Source: Aldersonia kunmingensis
Lineage (GTDB): Bacteria; Actinomycetota; Actinomycetes; Mycobacteriales; Mycobacteriaceae
Direction: 5' to 3'
Length of the DNA stretch: 60,650 nt
NCBI RefSeq assembly: GCF_001646865.1
Contig: NZ_LRRB01000315.1
Coordinates: 1 to 60,650 of the forward strand
Part shown: in pieces, positions 7,146 through 15,969 of the stretch
Numbering within the stretch: the stretch's first letter is position 1
How the letters are laid out: every line of letters begins with the position of its first letter
Program-made: the position numbers and the translations under genes
Notes under the pieces: model-generated
What the model saw: the letters and a program-made list of their open reading frames with translations, nothing else
The model's database searches: none
What the model was told of the DNA's origin: nothing

Positions 7146-9323
7146 TCAGCCCGCGCGATGGTCCGCGTAAGCCCGCAGCGCCTCGACCTGCGCCGGATCG
7201 AGGGAGGGGCGCACCGACGCACGGGCCGACGCAACATCGGCGGCGGTGACGGTGGCGGCGTCGACGTCGCGGCGCATGGCCGCGAGAGCCGATTCGCGCA
7301 GCAGGGCGGCGCAGTCCGCGGCGGAATACCCGTCGAGGTCGGCGGCCAGCGCAACGAGATCGACGTCGGGGGCCAGCGGTACCGACCGCGCGGCGGTGCG
7401 CAGGATCTCGGTGCGGGCCTCGGCGTCGGGTGGCTCCACGAAGACGAGCCGCTCGAGCCGGCCCGGGCGAAGCAGCGCGGGGTCGATCAATTCGGGTCGG
7501 TTCGTTGCGCCGAGCACCACAACCTCGCGCAGCGGTTCGACGCCGTCGAGTTCGGTGAGAAGCGCGGCCACCACGCGATCGGCGACGCCCGAGTCGCTGC
7601 TCTGGCCGCGGCGGGGGGCGAGCGCGTCGACCTCGTCGAGGAAGATGAGCGAGGGCGCGGAATCCCTTGCCCGCTGAAACAATTCGCGCACGGCCTTCTC
7701 GGATGCGCCCACCCATTTGTCCATGAGTTCGGCGCCCTTGACCGCGTGCACGCTCAGTTGGCCGCTGCTCGCGAGCGCCCGCACAAGGAACGTCTTGCCG
7801 CATCCGGGAGGTCCGTACAGCAGCACGCCGCGCGGTGGGTCGACGCCAAGGCGCGCAAAAGAATCCGGGTGGCGCAGCGGCCAGAGCACGGCCTCGGTGA
7901 GCGCCTGTTTTGTGGCCACCATGTCGCCGACGTCATCGAGTGTGAGGCTGCCGATGGCGAGTTCGTCGGTGCCCGAGCGTGACAGCGGGCGGATCACCTC
8001 GAGCGCGCCGAGTAGGTCTTCCTGCTGCAGCACGGGATCGGTCTTGGTCTTGCTCGCCCGCGACGCCGCGCGCAGCGCTGCCTCGCGGCACAGCGCGGCG
8101 AGGTCGGCGACGACGAATCCCGGTGTGCGCGAGGCGATCACGTCGAGCGCAAGCTTATCGGTGGGCACCCGACGCAGCAGCGCCTCGAGCAGAGCGCGCC
8201 GCACGGCCGCGTCCGGCAGGGAAAGGGTGAGTTCGCGGTCGCACAGTTCGGGGTCGCGCAATCGTGCGTCGACGGCATCGGGGTGTGCCGTGGTCGCGAT
8301 GAACGCGACACCGGGAGCGGTCAGGGCGGCGCGTATTTGCTCGAGGATGAGCGTCGCGACGGGAACGGGATCGTCGGGCAGCAGCGCGTCCACGTCGGTA
8401 ATGAGCAGCACGCCTCCGGCGGCGACACTGGACACGGCCTCGCTGACCGCGCGCAGTCGCTCGCCGATTTCCGCGGCGCCAACGGTTGGCCCATCGAGTT
8501 CCACGACGTGCCGGCCGCCGAGCACGGACCGCGCGAGCGTCGCCTTTCCAACGCCGGCGGGCCCGGTCACAACCACACCGAGCCGCGCGGGGGCGTTGAG
8601 CGAGCGAAGCAGTTCGGGCTCGTCGAGGGCGAGACTGAGCCATTCGGTGAGCCGCCCCACCTGAGCCCCGACACCGACCAGATCCTCCACGGCCATCGTC
8701 GGCCGCCGCACCGGGGGCAGCGTCGGTGAAACAGGGTTGGCCACCGCGCCGGGTTTGGGCCGGACCGGGCCGACTCCCCAATCCACGGCGGTGTTCGGCT
8801 GCACGCTCACCGGGCCCGAGGCCGGATCGGTCGCAGCGACGGTGATCAGTTCGGTCGTCCATGCGACGCCGAAGGTGCGCGAAAGTGCTTGCGTGGTGGC
8901 TGCTGTGCTGGTGCCGGGCCCGAGATCACGCGGCAGCAGCGATACCGCATCGCCGACGGTCACCACCTTGCCGAGCAGTGCCTGTCGCAGCGTGGCGCTC
9001 GGGATCGATTGGGTGGCAAGCGCCGACCCGGTGACCCGCACCGACCGCGCCCCGTACACGGTGACGGGCGCGATCACCACCGTTGCGTTTTCCTTGATAC
9101 CTGCGTTGGACAGCGTCACGTCATCGAGCAACGCCGTCCCGCTCGGAGTGCCGGCCGGTGCAAGACCCACCACCGCGGCGGTGCGCCGGCCGCCCGTGAG
9201 CGCGATGGGATCCCACTCGCGCAGACCGAGTGCCGCCAGCGCTTCGGGGTGCAGGCGAACCACACCGCGACGCGTGTCGGCCGCAGAAGTGTTGAGCCGC
9301 GCGGTTAGTGCGAGTTCCGCCAT
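7146..9323 (-). CDS. Two-domain AAA+ ATPase, CDC48/VCP-like
   Basis: The 725-aa protein resembles the mycobacterial Rv0435c ATPase in length and context. Residues 1 to about 180 form a double-psi/N-domain-like region (VRLHPEALAALGLREWDPIA). The first AAA domain has Walker A GPAGVGKATL near 254 but a degenerate Walker B (LLITDVDALL, with Thr-Asp instead of Asp-Glu). The second AAA domain is canonical, with GPPGCGKTF and SLIFLDEVDALAPRRG followed by sensor and arginine-finger segments (ATNRPELIDPALLRPGRLE). Such ATPases unfold or extract proteins; the actinobacterial substrate is not established. It starts 9 bases after the pssA stop, so it is translated from the psd-pssA operon. Confidence 0.9.
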   Translation of the reverse strand: MAELALTARLNTSAADTRRGVVRLHPEALAALGLREWDPIALTGGRRTAAVVGLAPAGTPSGTALLDDVTLSNAGIKENATVVIAPVTVYGARSVRVTGSALATQSIPSATLRQALLGKVVTVGDAVSLLPRDLGPGTSTAATTQALSRTFGVAWTTELITVAATDPASGPVSVQPNTAVDWGVGPVRPKPGAVANPVSPTLPPVRRPTMAVEDLVGVGAQVGRLTEWLSLALDEPELLRSLNAPARLGVVVTGPAGVGKATLARSVLGGRHVVELDGPTVGAAEIGERLRAVSEAVSSVAAGGVLLITDVDALLPDDPVPVATLILEQIRAALTAPGVAFIATTAHPDAVDARLRDPELCDRELTLSLPDAAVRRALLEALLRRVPTDKLALDVIASRTPGFVVADLAALCREAALRAASRASKTKTDPVLQQEDLLGALEVIRPLSRSGTDELAIGSLTLDDVGDMVATKQALTEAVLWPLRHPDSFARLGVDPPRGVLLYGPPGCGKTFLVRALASSGQLSVHAVKGAELMDKWVGASEKAVRELFQRARDSAPSLIFLDEVDALAPRRGQSSDSGVADRVVAALLTELDGVEPLREVVVLGATNRPELIDPALLRPGRLERLVFVEPPDAEARTEILRTAARSVPLAPDVDLVALAADLDGYSAADCAALLRESALAAMRRDVDAATVTAADVASARASVRPSLDPAQVEALRAYADHRAG

Positions 9324-9332
9324 GCGGCCAAC

Positions 9333-10196
9333 TTACCGACTGCCGGGCCGTCGCAGCCCGAGTCGAGCTACTGACCGCCGGGCACCTTCGCTTCGCGTCG
9401 CGCGCCGCTCGGCGCGCCGCTCCGACGGCTTGCTCTCCCAGTGCTGCGGCCGCGCGGCAACCCAGCGTTGGGAGCGCACGGCGAACGGGATGTGCAACAG
9501 GTAAAGCGCGTCGAGCACCATCAGCAGAATCAGCGGGTAGGTCACCAGCAACGCCGCGGCGAGCGCGACGAGCACGAGAAGTCCCGCGGCCGCCTGCGGC
9601 GGCACCGCGACGGTCTTCATCGCCAGTGTCGGGATGCGGCTCACGATCAGTGCGGCGCTGAACACCGTCCAGGCGGCGACGGCCGCGAACGACGTCCACC
9701 AGCCATTGCCGAATTCCTCGTACAGCGCGATCGGCAGTAGCGCGATGAGCGCGCCCGCCGGCGCGGGCACGCCGACGAAGTACTCCTGGGTGTAGCCCGG
9801 CCGGTTCGTCTCCGCGGTGAGCGTGTTGAACCGGGCCAGCCGCAGCACGATGCTCACCGCGTAGATCAGCGCGATGATCCAGCCCGCGCTGTTGGCATCG
9901 AGCAGCGTCACGTAGAGCACGAGCGCAGGCGCGACACCGAACGAGATGGCGTCGGCTAGGGAGTCGAGCTCGCCGCCCATCTTGCTGGTGGCGTCGAGCA
10001 ATCGCGCGATCCGGCCGTCGAGCATGTCGAGGACCGCGGCCGCGCCGACCATCGCCAGCGCCACGCCGAGGTCATCCTCGAGCGCGAACTTCACCGCGGA
10101 CAGACCCGAACACAGCGCCAGAATCGTGATCATGCTCGGCAGTAGCCGAACCGGTCCGGTGATCCGCAGCCGGGCAGGCCTCTCGAATGCGCTCAC
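9333..10196 (-). CDS. pssA: CDP-diacylglycerol-serine O-phosphatidyltransferase
   Basis: This integral membrane enzyme joins CDP-diacylglycerol and L-serine to give phosphatidylserine and CMP. The CDP-alcohol phosphatidyltransferase signature is complete: DGRIARLLDATSKMGGELDS followed by LAD, with the spaced Asp residues that bind two metal ions. The rest is a set of hydrophobic helices ending in a basic, Arg-rich tail. I chose the GTG at 10196 (VSAFERPARLRITGPVRLLP), preceded by GGAGG. This gives 287 aa, close to the mycobacterial PssA length; the longer open frame upstream overlaps psd. It lies 28 bases after psd, in the usual psd-pssA order. Confidence 0.92.
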   Translation of the reverse strand: MSAFERPARLRITGPVRLLPSMITILALCSGLSAVKFALEDDLGVALAMVGAAAVLDMLDGRIARLLDATSKMGGELDSLADAISFGVAPALVLYVTLLDANSAGWIIALIYAVSIVLRLARFNTLTAETNRPGYTQEYFVGVPAPAGALIALLPIALYEEFGNGWWTSFAAVAAWTVFSAALIVSRIPTLAMKTVAVPPQAAAGLLVLVALAAALLVTYPLILLMVLDALYLLHIPFAVRSQRWVAARPQHWESKPSERRAERRATRSEGARRSVARLGLRRPGSR

Positions 10197-10224
10197 GACG
10201 CCTCCAGCGTGGCGGGCGGGTGGG

Positions 10225-10944
10225 TCATAGCTCAGACAGATCGGCGAGCACCGTTTCGGCGCCGACGGCCCGCTGGCCCCTTTCGACGAGGAGCTTGGTG
10301 CCCGCGGGGAAGTACGTGTCCACACGGGATCCGAACCGGATCAGCCCGTAGGTGTCGCCGAGGGTCAGCTTGTCGCCGGGCTTGGCGTCGCAGACGATGC
10401 GGCGGGCAACGAGTCCGGCAATCTGCACCACGACGATCTGATGACCGGACGGGGTGTCGATGACCATGCTCGTGCGCTCGTTGTGGTCGCTGGCCTCGGG
10501 CAGGTCGGCGGAGCGGAACTGACCCTTCTGGTGCAGAACCGAACGCACCACGCCGGGGGCCGGTACGCGCTGCACGTGCACGTCGAACACCGACAGGAAG
10601 ATGCTGACCCGCGGCAGCGGCTCGGTGCCGAGGCCCAGTTCCGCCGGCGGCGCCGCGTGGTCCACAAGGGCGACTTCGCCGTCTGCCGGCGACACCACGA
10701 TGTCGGCGCGGTTCGGTGGCACTCGATGCGGATGTCGGAAGAAAGCGGCGTTCGCGGCCGCGGTGGCAAGGCCGATGCGCCGGATCCAGGGCCGGTTGCG
10801 GCCGAGGCCGGCGATGGCCAGCGGCACCGCAACGAACGGGACTCCGCCCGGATGCAGCGGCGGGACCGTCGTGCGGACCAGGTCGACGAAGTGTCCGATT
10901 CCCGTTGGAGTCGGGGTCCCCGGTGGGGTTGGGCGGCGTGCCAC
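10225..10944 (-). CDS. psd: Phosphatidylserine decarboxylase proenzyme
   Basis: This 239-aa enzyme converts phosphatidylserine to phosphatidylethanolamine at the membrane. It cleaves itself at a Gly-Ser bond to form a pyruvoyl group; the site is [12 protein letters not shown] near the C-terminus. Other family motifs are [31 protein letters not shown] and HQKGQF. Length and motifs fit the short PSD-A type found in actinobacteria. The start is GTG at 10944, with GAGGAG just upstream. It is the first gene of psd-pssA-AAA ATPase and diverges from the FabH-like gene. Confidence 0.92.
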   Translation of the reverse strand: MARRPTPPGTPTPTGIGHFVDLVRTTVPPLHPGGVPFVAVPLAIAGLGRNRPWIRRIGLATAAANAAFFRHPHRVPPNRADIVVSPADGEVALVDHAAPPAELGLGTEPLPRVSIFLSVFDVHVQRVPAPGVVRSVLHQKGQFRSADLPEASDHNERTSMVIDTPSGHQIVVVQIAGLVARRIVCDAKPGDKLTLGDTYGLIRFGSRVDTYFPAGTKLLVERGQRAVGAETVLADLSEL

Positions 10945-11073
10945 AGGCTCCTCTTCAACCTCGATTGATCATCGTCGTTGTCGAACACTACCGCCGCCGC
11001 GGCTGAACCAGGGGTTCGCCGGTACCGTGTGCTCGGGCGGGGATATGTAACGCCACGGCCTGCCCGGAGTAAT

Positions 11074-11088
11074 ATGAGGTGTCCTCAT
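11074..11088. promoter_or_regulatory. Inverted repeat in psd/fabH intergenic region
   Basis: ATGAGG and CCTCAT form 6-bp arms around TGT in the 236-bp divergent region between psd and the FabH-like gene. Position and symmetry suit a repressor site, but no regulator can be assigned. A second dyad (CCCC, GGGG) near 11130-11145 is weaker. Confidence 0.3.
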
Positions 11089-11180
11089 GTCTACTTCGTC
11101 ACAGGCGGTGAGGCACAAAAACTCCAGCCCCGAGCTGGGGTAGCGGCGTGGCGCGCCGCATTTTTGACAAGGAGAACACC

Positions 11181-12212
11181 ATGGCCGCTCCCATCGCCCG
11201 GCGTGCCGGCGTTGCGAACACGCAGATGCTTGGACTGGGCGTTTATCGCCCGGAGCGAGTCGTCACGAATGACGACGTCGCCGGGCCGATCGATTCGAGC
11301 GACGAATGGATCCGCACTCGTTCGGGCATTCAGACCCGTCGGTTCGCTGAGCGCGACGAAACCCCCGTCACGATGGCGATCGAGGCCGGGCGGCGTGCGC
11401 TCGAGGCCTCGGGAGTCGACGCCGAGCAGATCGGCTGCGTCATCGTCGCGACTTCGTCGCGCATGGTGCTCGGTCCTGCCGCGTCGGCACAGGTTGCCAC
11501 CGCGCTCGGCATGAACGACACGGCTGGGTTCGACCTCGCCGCGGGCTGCTCGGGCTTCGGCCACGCGCTGACCGTCGGTTCGGACATGGTCCGCGCCGGC
11601 ACCGCTTCGCACGTCCTCGTGATCGGCGTCGAGAAGCTCACCGACCTGCTCGACAAGACCGACCGCACCACCGCGTTCATCTTCGCGGACGGTGCGGGCG
11701 CCGTCGTGGTTGGTCCGTCGGACGAGGTCGGTATCGGCCCGGTCGCGTGGGGCTCGGACGGCACGCAGTGGCAGGCGATCCGTCAGGACAAGCCGTTCGA
11801 CGATTACTTCGACGAGGTCGCGGAGAAGGGCAAGGAGTCCGAGCGGCCCTACATCCGTATGGAGGGCACGGCGGTGTTCCGCTGGGCCGCCTCGTTCCTG
11901 GAGAAGGCATGCCGCGCGGCGGTCGACAATGCCGAGGTCACCATGGACGACATCGACGTGTTCGTGCCGCATCAGGCGAACCTGCGCATCACCGACGTGC
12001 TGGTGCGCGTGTTGAAGCTGCCGGAGAGCTGCGTCGTTGCCACCGACATCGTTGAGACCGGCAACACCTCGGCCGCGTCGATCCCGCTGGCGATGGAGCA
12101 GGTGCTGCGCAGCGGCCAGGCCAAGCCGGGCGACACCGCGTTGCTGATGGGCTTCGGCGCCGGCCTCGCGTACGCGGGCCAGGTCGTCAAGCTGCCGGCG
12201 ATCAGCGCCTGA
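11181..12212 (+). CDS. FabH-like 3-oxoacyl-ACP synthase III family protein
   Basis: This 343-aa thiolase-fold condensing enzyme joins an acyl-CoA starter to a malonyl-type extender or a related acceptor. The catalytic triad is intact: Cys123 in DLAAGCSGFGHAL, His in VFVPHQANLRI, and Asn in VETGNTSAASIP. The frame is open further upstream, but the ATG at 11181 has AAGGAG six bases before it. The gene is monocistronic and ends at a very strong hairpin. The canonical fabH usually sits with other FAS-II genes, so this may be a second FabH-type enzyme with its own acyl specificity. Confidence 0.88.
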   Translation: MAAPIARRAGVANTQMLGLGVYRPERVVTNDDVAGPIDSSDEWIRTRSGIQTRRFAERDETPVTMAIEAGRRALEASGVDAEQIGCVIVATSSRMVLGPAASAQVATALGMNDTAGFDLAAGCSGFGHALTVGSDMVRAGTASHVLVIGVEKLTDLLDKTDRTTAFIFADGAGAVVVGPSDEVGIGPVAWGSDGTQWQAIRQDKPFDDYFDEVAEKGKESERPYIRMEGTAVFRWAASFLEKACRAAVDNAEVTMDDIDVFVPHQANLRITDVLVRVLKLPESCVVATDIVETGNTSAASIPLAMEQVLRSGQAKPGDTALLMGFGAGLAYAGQVVKLPAISA

Positions 12213-12232
12213 CGCACCGTATCTGGACCAGG

Positions 12233-12262
12233 ACGGGCCCCGACTCTCGAGTCGGGGCCCGT
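12233..12262. terminator. Strong bidirectional terminator
   Basis: A perfect 14-bp stem (ACGGGCCCCGACTC at 12233-12246, complement at 12249-12262) with a two-base loop is followed by TTCTCGTCT. It separates the fabH-like gene from the convergent lipoprotein gene. Confidence 0.8.
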
Positions 12263-12308
12263 TCTCGTCTCGCCCGTCAGCACAGGCGCGAAGCCTGCGG
12301 AGCGCCAG

Positions 12309-13559
12309 TTAGCGCTGCGGCGTCACGCGCAGGATCCGGTCCTCGCCGCCGCCGTTGTCGGTGGTGATGAGTAGTGACCCGTCGGGCTGGGTCACAACCG
12401 ATCTGATCCGTCCTACCGTGCCGTCGAGTTCCGGCACCGTCGTCTCCGCTTCGACGGTGCGGCCGTCGGGCGAGAGGCGCAGCAGCACAACCCGCTCGCC
12501 CTTCAGTGCGCCGATGGCGAGTGCCCCGTCCCAGTAGCCCCACGCGGGGTCATCGAGGAATGCCGTGCTCGCCGTCGCGATCGTGCTCGAACCCGAACTC
12601 CACACCGCAGATACCGCGCCTGGTACGCGGTCGGGGTCGGTCATCGGCACGGATTCGTCGTAACGGCCGGAAGAATCAATCCTCCCGTCGCTTCGCTCGC
12701 CCGAGGAACGGTCGGGCTTCCAGCCGTAGTTCGCCCCTGCGGCAAGCAGATTCACTTCGTCGTCGCGGGTCGGTCCGTGCTCGACCGAGTAGATCGCGTC
12801 CGTCCCCGGCCGCACCGCGAGGCCCTGCACATTGCGATGGCCCAACGTGTAGATCGGGCTGTCGCCGAACGGGTTTCCGGCACCGGGCCGCCCTGTTGCG
12901 GCGTCGACGCGAAGGACCTTGCCGCCGAGGGAGTTGGGGTCCTGCGCGTTGGTCGGGCGGGCGGCATCGCCGGTGCCGATGAACAGTGTGGCGGGTTGCC
13001 CGTCGGCCCCGCCACGCACCAGCAACCGGCAGCCGCCGTGCCTCCCGCTGCTCACCGGGAACCCGTCGATCAGCGTGTCGGTGCGCGTGAGTGACGTCCA
13101 CTGCGGATCCACCGTCCACGTCACCACCCGAACATCTGTGGTGTCGCCGTCCTGGAAACCCTGACAGCTGAACAACTTCCGGCTCATTGCGAAATCGGGT
13201 GCGAGTGCGAGGCCCATCAATCCGGTCTCACCGCTGGCGAACAGATCGTCCAGGTCGGCCTCGAGTTCGCGTCGCTCACCGGTGGGCAGCCGTGCCACAA
13301 AGCTGCCGCTGCGTTCGCCGGTGAGCAGGGTTCCATCAGGTGCGGTTACCACGTCCCAGGGGTGGTCGAGTTCGCCGAGCACAGTGTCGACCTGGACGGG
13401 CGGCAGTGCGGTGCCTGCGGCCGCGGTTGGGACTGCTGAGGAAGGCGCTGACGGACCCGGTGTCGAGGTCGTGGGTGTGTCGCCGCCGCTGCCGCACGCG
13501 GTGACGAGAAGTGCGGCCAGCAGCGCCAAGGGTGCTGCGCGGGTCAGTCCAGAGCCCAC
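12309..13559 (-). CDS. PQQ/GSDH-type beta-propeller lipoprotein
   Basis: This 416-aa exported protein has a lipobox (LLVTAC, lipidated Cys22), so it is probably anchored outside the membrane. After a Ser/Thr/Pro linker it shows the six-bladed propeller of soluble glucose/sorbosone dehydrogenases: LDHPWDVVTAPDGTLLTGE, then GLMGLALAPDF, SGRHGGCRLL, GKVLRVDAATG, YTLGHRNVQGLA and EHGPTRDDEVNLL. In the family the conserved His, Arg and Asp residues bind PQQ and calcium; the substrate here is unknown. The GTG start overlaps the end of the SIMPL gene by 16 bases, so the two are translationally coupled. Confidence 0.85.
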   Translation of the reverse strand: MGSGLTRAAPLALLAALLVTACGSGGDTPTTSTPGPSAPSSAVPTAAAGTALPPVQVDTVLGELDHPWDVVTAPDGTLLTGERSGSFVARLPTGERRELEADLDDLFASGETGLMGLALAPDFAMSRKLFSCQGFQDGDTTDVRVVTWTVDPQWTSLTRTDTLIDGFPVSSGRHGGCRLLVRGGADGQPATLFIGTGDAARPTNAQDPNSLGGKVLRVDAATGRPGAGNPFGDSPIYTLGHRNVQGLAVRPGTDAIYSVEHGPTRDDEVNLLAAGANYGWKPDRSSGERSDGRIDSSGRYDESVPMTDPDRVPGAVSAVWSSGSSTIATASTAFLDDPAWGYWDGALAIGALKGERVVLLRLSPDGRTVEAETTVPELDGTVGRIRSVVTQPDGSLLITTDNGGGEDRILRVTPQR

Positions 13560-14293
13560 GAGACGGTGACGTTGAAGGTGACGGTCTGTGTACCGGGTTC
13601 GAGCGGGATCGCGGACAGTTCATCCGCGGAGCTGGCGCGGGGCATCGGAGATGGTGAACCCGAGGAGGTTTCGTTGATGGTGATGACATCCCCGAGCGAT
13701 ACATCCGCCAGGTCCGCGTACTGCTCGGCGCGCGTCTTGGCATCGTTGAATGCGCTGGCGCGGGCGTCCGCGAGCAGTTGGGAATCGTCCTCGATGGCGA
13801 ACGAGACGTTGCCGAGCCGTGCCGCATCACCGCCGGCGCGCACCGCGTCGTCGAGGATCTCCGACGCGCTGCCAAGTTCCCGAATGGTGATCCGCACGGT
13901 GTTGGTGGCCCGGTAACCGGAAACGGCACGGGTGCCGCCGCCGGCGCCGGGCATGGCGTACTCGGGCTGCAACGTCACCTCGGTTGTCCGAACATCCTCG
14001 CGGGCAACCCCGGCCGCGGTGACCGCATCGATGATCGCCTGCACGTGGGCGTTCGCCTCGGACACCGCGCCGGAAACATCGGGTGCGATGACCTCGACAC
14101 CGACGTCGGCGTTGAGAATGTCGGGCGCGCCGCGTACTTCGCCGGTGCCGACGACCGTCACCTCGCGCGGGTTGTCGTTGGAGCTCGAGCAGGCAACGGT
14201 GCCCGCGCCGAGCGTGAGAGCGGCAAACGCGACCAACGCCGAGCGTGTGATGGTGTGGCGTTTTGAATCGGCGGCACTGCTGACTCGGCGCAT
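13544..14293 (-). CDS. SIMPL (DUF541) domain lipoprotein
   Basis: The product is about 249 aa, with a signal peptide and a lipobox ending at Cys35 (GTVACSSS). It then carries the SIMPL/DUF541 pattern: VTVVGTGEVRGAPDILNADV, a long helix (SEANAHVQAIIDAVTAAGV), the paired strand with LQPEYA, and SAFNDAKTRAEQYADLADVS near the end. The family includes the mycobacterial periplasmic BP26-like proteins; its molecular role is not settled. The start could be ATG 14293 or ATG 14311. Its stop overlaps the propeller lipoprotein gene, and the two form an envelope operon diverging from the TetR gene. Confidence 0.82.
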   Translation of the reverse strand: MRRVSSAADSKRHTITRSALVAFAALTLGAGTVACSSSNDNPREVTVVGTGEVRGAPDILNADVGVEVIAPDVSGAVSEANAHVQAIIDAVTAAGVAREDVRTTEVTLQPEYAMPGAGGGTRAVSGYRATNTVRITIRELGSASEILDDAVRAGGDAARLGNVSFAIEDDSQLLADARASAFNDAKTRAEQYADLADVSLGDVITINETSSGSPSPMPRASSADELSAIPLEPGTQTVTFNVTVSWALD

Positions 14294-14318
14294 AACCCCA
14301 TCGTCACCCATGCGGTCC

Positions 14319-14336
14319 GGCAATGCCAGAATTGCC
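14319..14336. promoter_or_regulatory. Dyad in TetR/SIMPL divergent region (candidate operator)
   Basis: GGCAAT and ATTGCC flank GCCAGA and end two bases before the TetR ATG at 14339, within the 45-bp gap to the divergent SIMPL gene. A TetR protein bound here would block both starts. The arms are short (6 bp), so this is only a candidate. Confidence 0.35.
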
Positions 14337-14338
14337 CG

Positions 14339-15019
14339 ATGGCCAGTTCCGGTCCCGGACGTCCGCGGCTCGAACAGCGCCGACGGCCCGGCAAGACACC
14401 GCGGGCGGAGATTCTCGATGCCGCTGCGGAATTGTTCACCAAAGACGGCTATGCCAATACCTCGACGCGACGGATCGCCGACGCGGTCGGTATCCGGCAG
14501 GCCTCGCTCTATCACCACTTCGCGACGAAGGACGACATTCTCGACGCGCTGCTAGGCGGCACGGTGGCCGATGCGCTCGAGTTGTCGCAGCGGCTGATCG
14601 CCATCGATGCGCCCGCCGAGGCGCGGCTGTATCGACTTGTGCAGTTCGATGTCTCCCAGCTGTGTGCGGGGCGGTGGAATCTCGGTGCCCTGTATCTCCT
14701 GCCGGAGTTGCGCACGAAACGGTTCGCCGAGTTCCGGAGGGGGCGTAACCAATTGCGCCACGATTACGCCACGCTGGCCCAGGCCGTGGTGGACGGCCTC
14801 GCCGAGAGTGCCGCTCCGCGGGACCCGGCCGTTGTCGAATTGCCGTTCCGGCTCGTCGAGTCGTCGATCAGCATCCGGTCCGACGAGGGGCGCTCGCCGA
14901 AGTGGGCGGCGAAGGTCTTTCCGGTTGCCGCGCTTCAGGTGCTCGGCTGGTCCGGCGATGTCGAAGCGGTAGCCACGGCAGCCGCGGAACTCCCCGAAGC
15001 GGACAACCTTTCGGACTAG
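14339..15019 (+). CDS. TetR family transcriptional regulator
   Basis: The 226-aa protein begins with a basic tail, then a TetR helix-turn-helix at about residues 20-66: ILDAAAELFTKDGYANTSTR followed by RIADAVGIRQASLYHHFATK. The C-terminal ligand-binding domain is helical and unassigned. Only a few bases separate it from the divergent SIMPL-propeller lipoprotein operon, and the shared spacer holds a small palindrome. It probably regulates itself and that operon. Confidence 0.88.
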   Translation: MASSGPGRPRLEQRRRPGKTPRAEILDAAAELFTKDGYANTSTRRIADAVGIRQASLYHHFATKDDILDALLGGTVADALELSQRLIAIDAPAEARLYRLVQFDVSQLCAGRWNLGALYLLPELRTKRFAEFRRGRNQLRHDYATLAQAVVDGLAESAAPRDPAVVELPFRLVESSISIRSDEGRSPKWAAKVFPVAALQVLGWSGDVEAVATAAAELPEADNLSD

Positions 15020-15076
15020 CCTCGACACCTCGGTGATCAAGTACGGCCGCGTGCCGACCGGGCCGTCATCGCTTGG

Positions 15077-15529
15077 TCAGCCCTTTTCGACGGCTGCCTT
15101 GATCTTGCCCAGCGACGAGTTCATTCCGGCGAGGAGCTTCGTCTCGAAATCGGTCTCGCCGCCGAGCGCGAACTTGATCGAGTAGCGCGAGAACGCGCTC
15201 TGTCCGCCGGAAACATCGCGACGCTGGGTGAGGCGCGTGCCCGAATCGGTCGGCTCGATCTCGAACGACCACACCATCCGGTTCTCGACGACCCTGAAGG
15301 CGACAGCACGATTGGGCTCGAAGCGCACCACGCGAGCGGTCGTCGGCCAGCGCTTCCAGCCGTCCTTGTTGAGGTTCAGCGTCCGGGCGCCCTCGCGCAT
15401 TTCGCCGAGGACCTTCATCTTCGTGCACTGTGGGCTCCACTCGGGCATGCGCTCCAGATCGGAGACGACAGCCCACACCTGCTCAGGTGCAGCGGAGATG
15501 TCGATGCTGGCTTCGAGGGGCTGTGGCAC
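15077..15529 (-). CDS. SRPBCC family protein (polyketide cyclase/START-like)
   Basis: The 150-aa product matches the helix-grip fold that binds hydrophobic ligands. The N-terminus has the usual strand and helix (ASIDISAAPEQVWAVVSDLE, then RMPEWSPQC). Later strands alternate to a long C-terminal helix (LLAGMNSSLGKIKAAVEK). No ligand can be named. The GTG start at 15529 has GGAG five bases upstream. It is convergent with the TetR gene and stands alone. Confidence 0.85.
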   Translation of the reverse strand: MPQPLEASIDISAAPEQVWAVVSDLERMPEWSPQCTKMKVLGEMREGARTLNLNKDGWKRWPTTARVVRFEPNRAVAFRVVENRMVWSFEIEPTDSGTRLTQRRDVSGGQSAFSRYSIKFALGGETDFETKLLAGMNSSLGKIKAAVEKG

Positions 15530-15614
15530 TGGGTCTCCATCCGAGTCGGGTCAAGCGAGTGCGCCGGATATTACCCAAAAGTAGCGTCGGGAGGCAGTGC
15601 CGTTCTGCGCGGGT

Positions 15615-15947
15615 TCACCGATCGGTGAGCAGGCCTCCGGCGGAACGCCATCCGATCAGGCCGCCGCTCATATTGACCGCGTCGAAACCGTTCTCCACCA
15701 GTAGGTTCGCCGCACCGGCCGATCGCAGACCGCCGGTGCAGAAGGCGATGAGCAGGCGGTCCTCCGGGAAGTCCACACAGCGTTCGAGCAGCACCTCGAG
15801 CGGCGCGTGCACCGCGCCGGGAATGTGGACCCGGTTCCATTCGAACTCGCGGCGCACGTCGATCACCAGAGCACCTGCTTCGACGAGCCGAACCGCCTCT
15901 TCGGCGCTGATGGCCGGTGGTCGGCGGAGGTAGTGCCGGATTTTCAT
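15615..15947 (-). CDS. Single-domain rhodanese
   Basis: This 110-aa sulfurtransferase-fold protein has the active-site Cys in LIAFCTGGLRSA and the family motifs VIDVRREFEWNRVHIPGAVH and GFDAVNMSGGLIGW. It probably carries a persulfide to or from a small acceptor. It starts 21 bases after the MarR stop, and a perfect palindrome occupies that junction, so the two form an operon with local control. Confidence 0.88.
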   Translation of the reverse strand: MKIRHYLRRPPAISAEEAVRLVEAGALVIDVRREFEWNRVHIPGAVHAPLEVLLERCVDFPEDRLLIAFCTGGLRSAGAANLLVENGFDAVNMSGGLIGWRSAGGLLTDR

Positions 15948-15948
15948 A

Positions 15949-15969
15949 ACCTTCAGATTAACTGAAGGT
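15949..15969. promoter_or_regulatory. Perfect 8-5-8 palindrome between marR and rhodanese
   Basis: ACCTTCAG and CTGAAGGT flank ATTAA. The repeat covers the last base of the MarR stop codon and the only Shine-Dalgarno-like bases of the rhodanese gene (GAAGG, very close to its ATG). It could be a MarR operator, since MarR sites are AT-centred palindromes of this size, or an RNA hairpin that hides the ribosome binding site. Confidence 0.5.
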
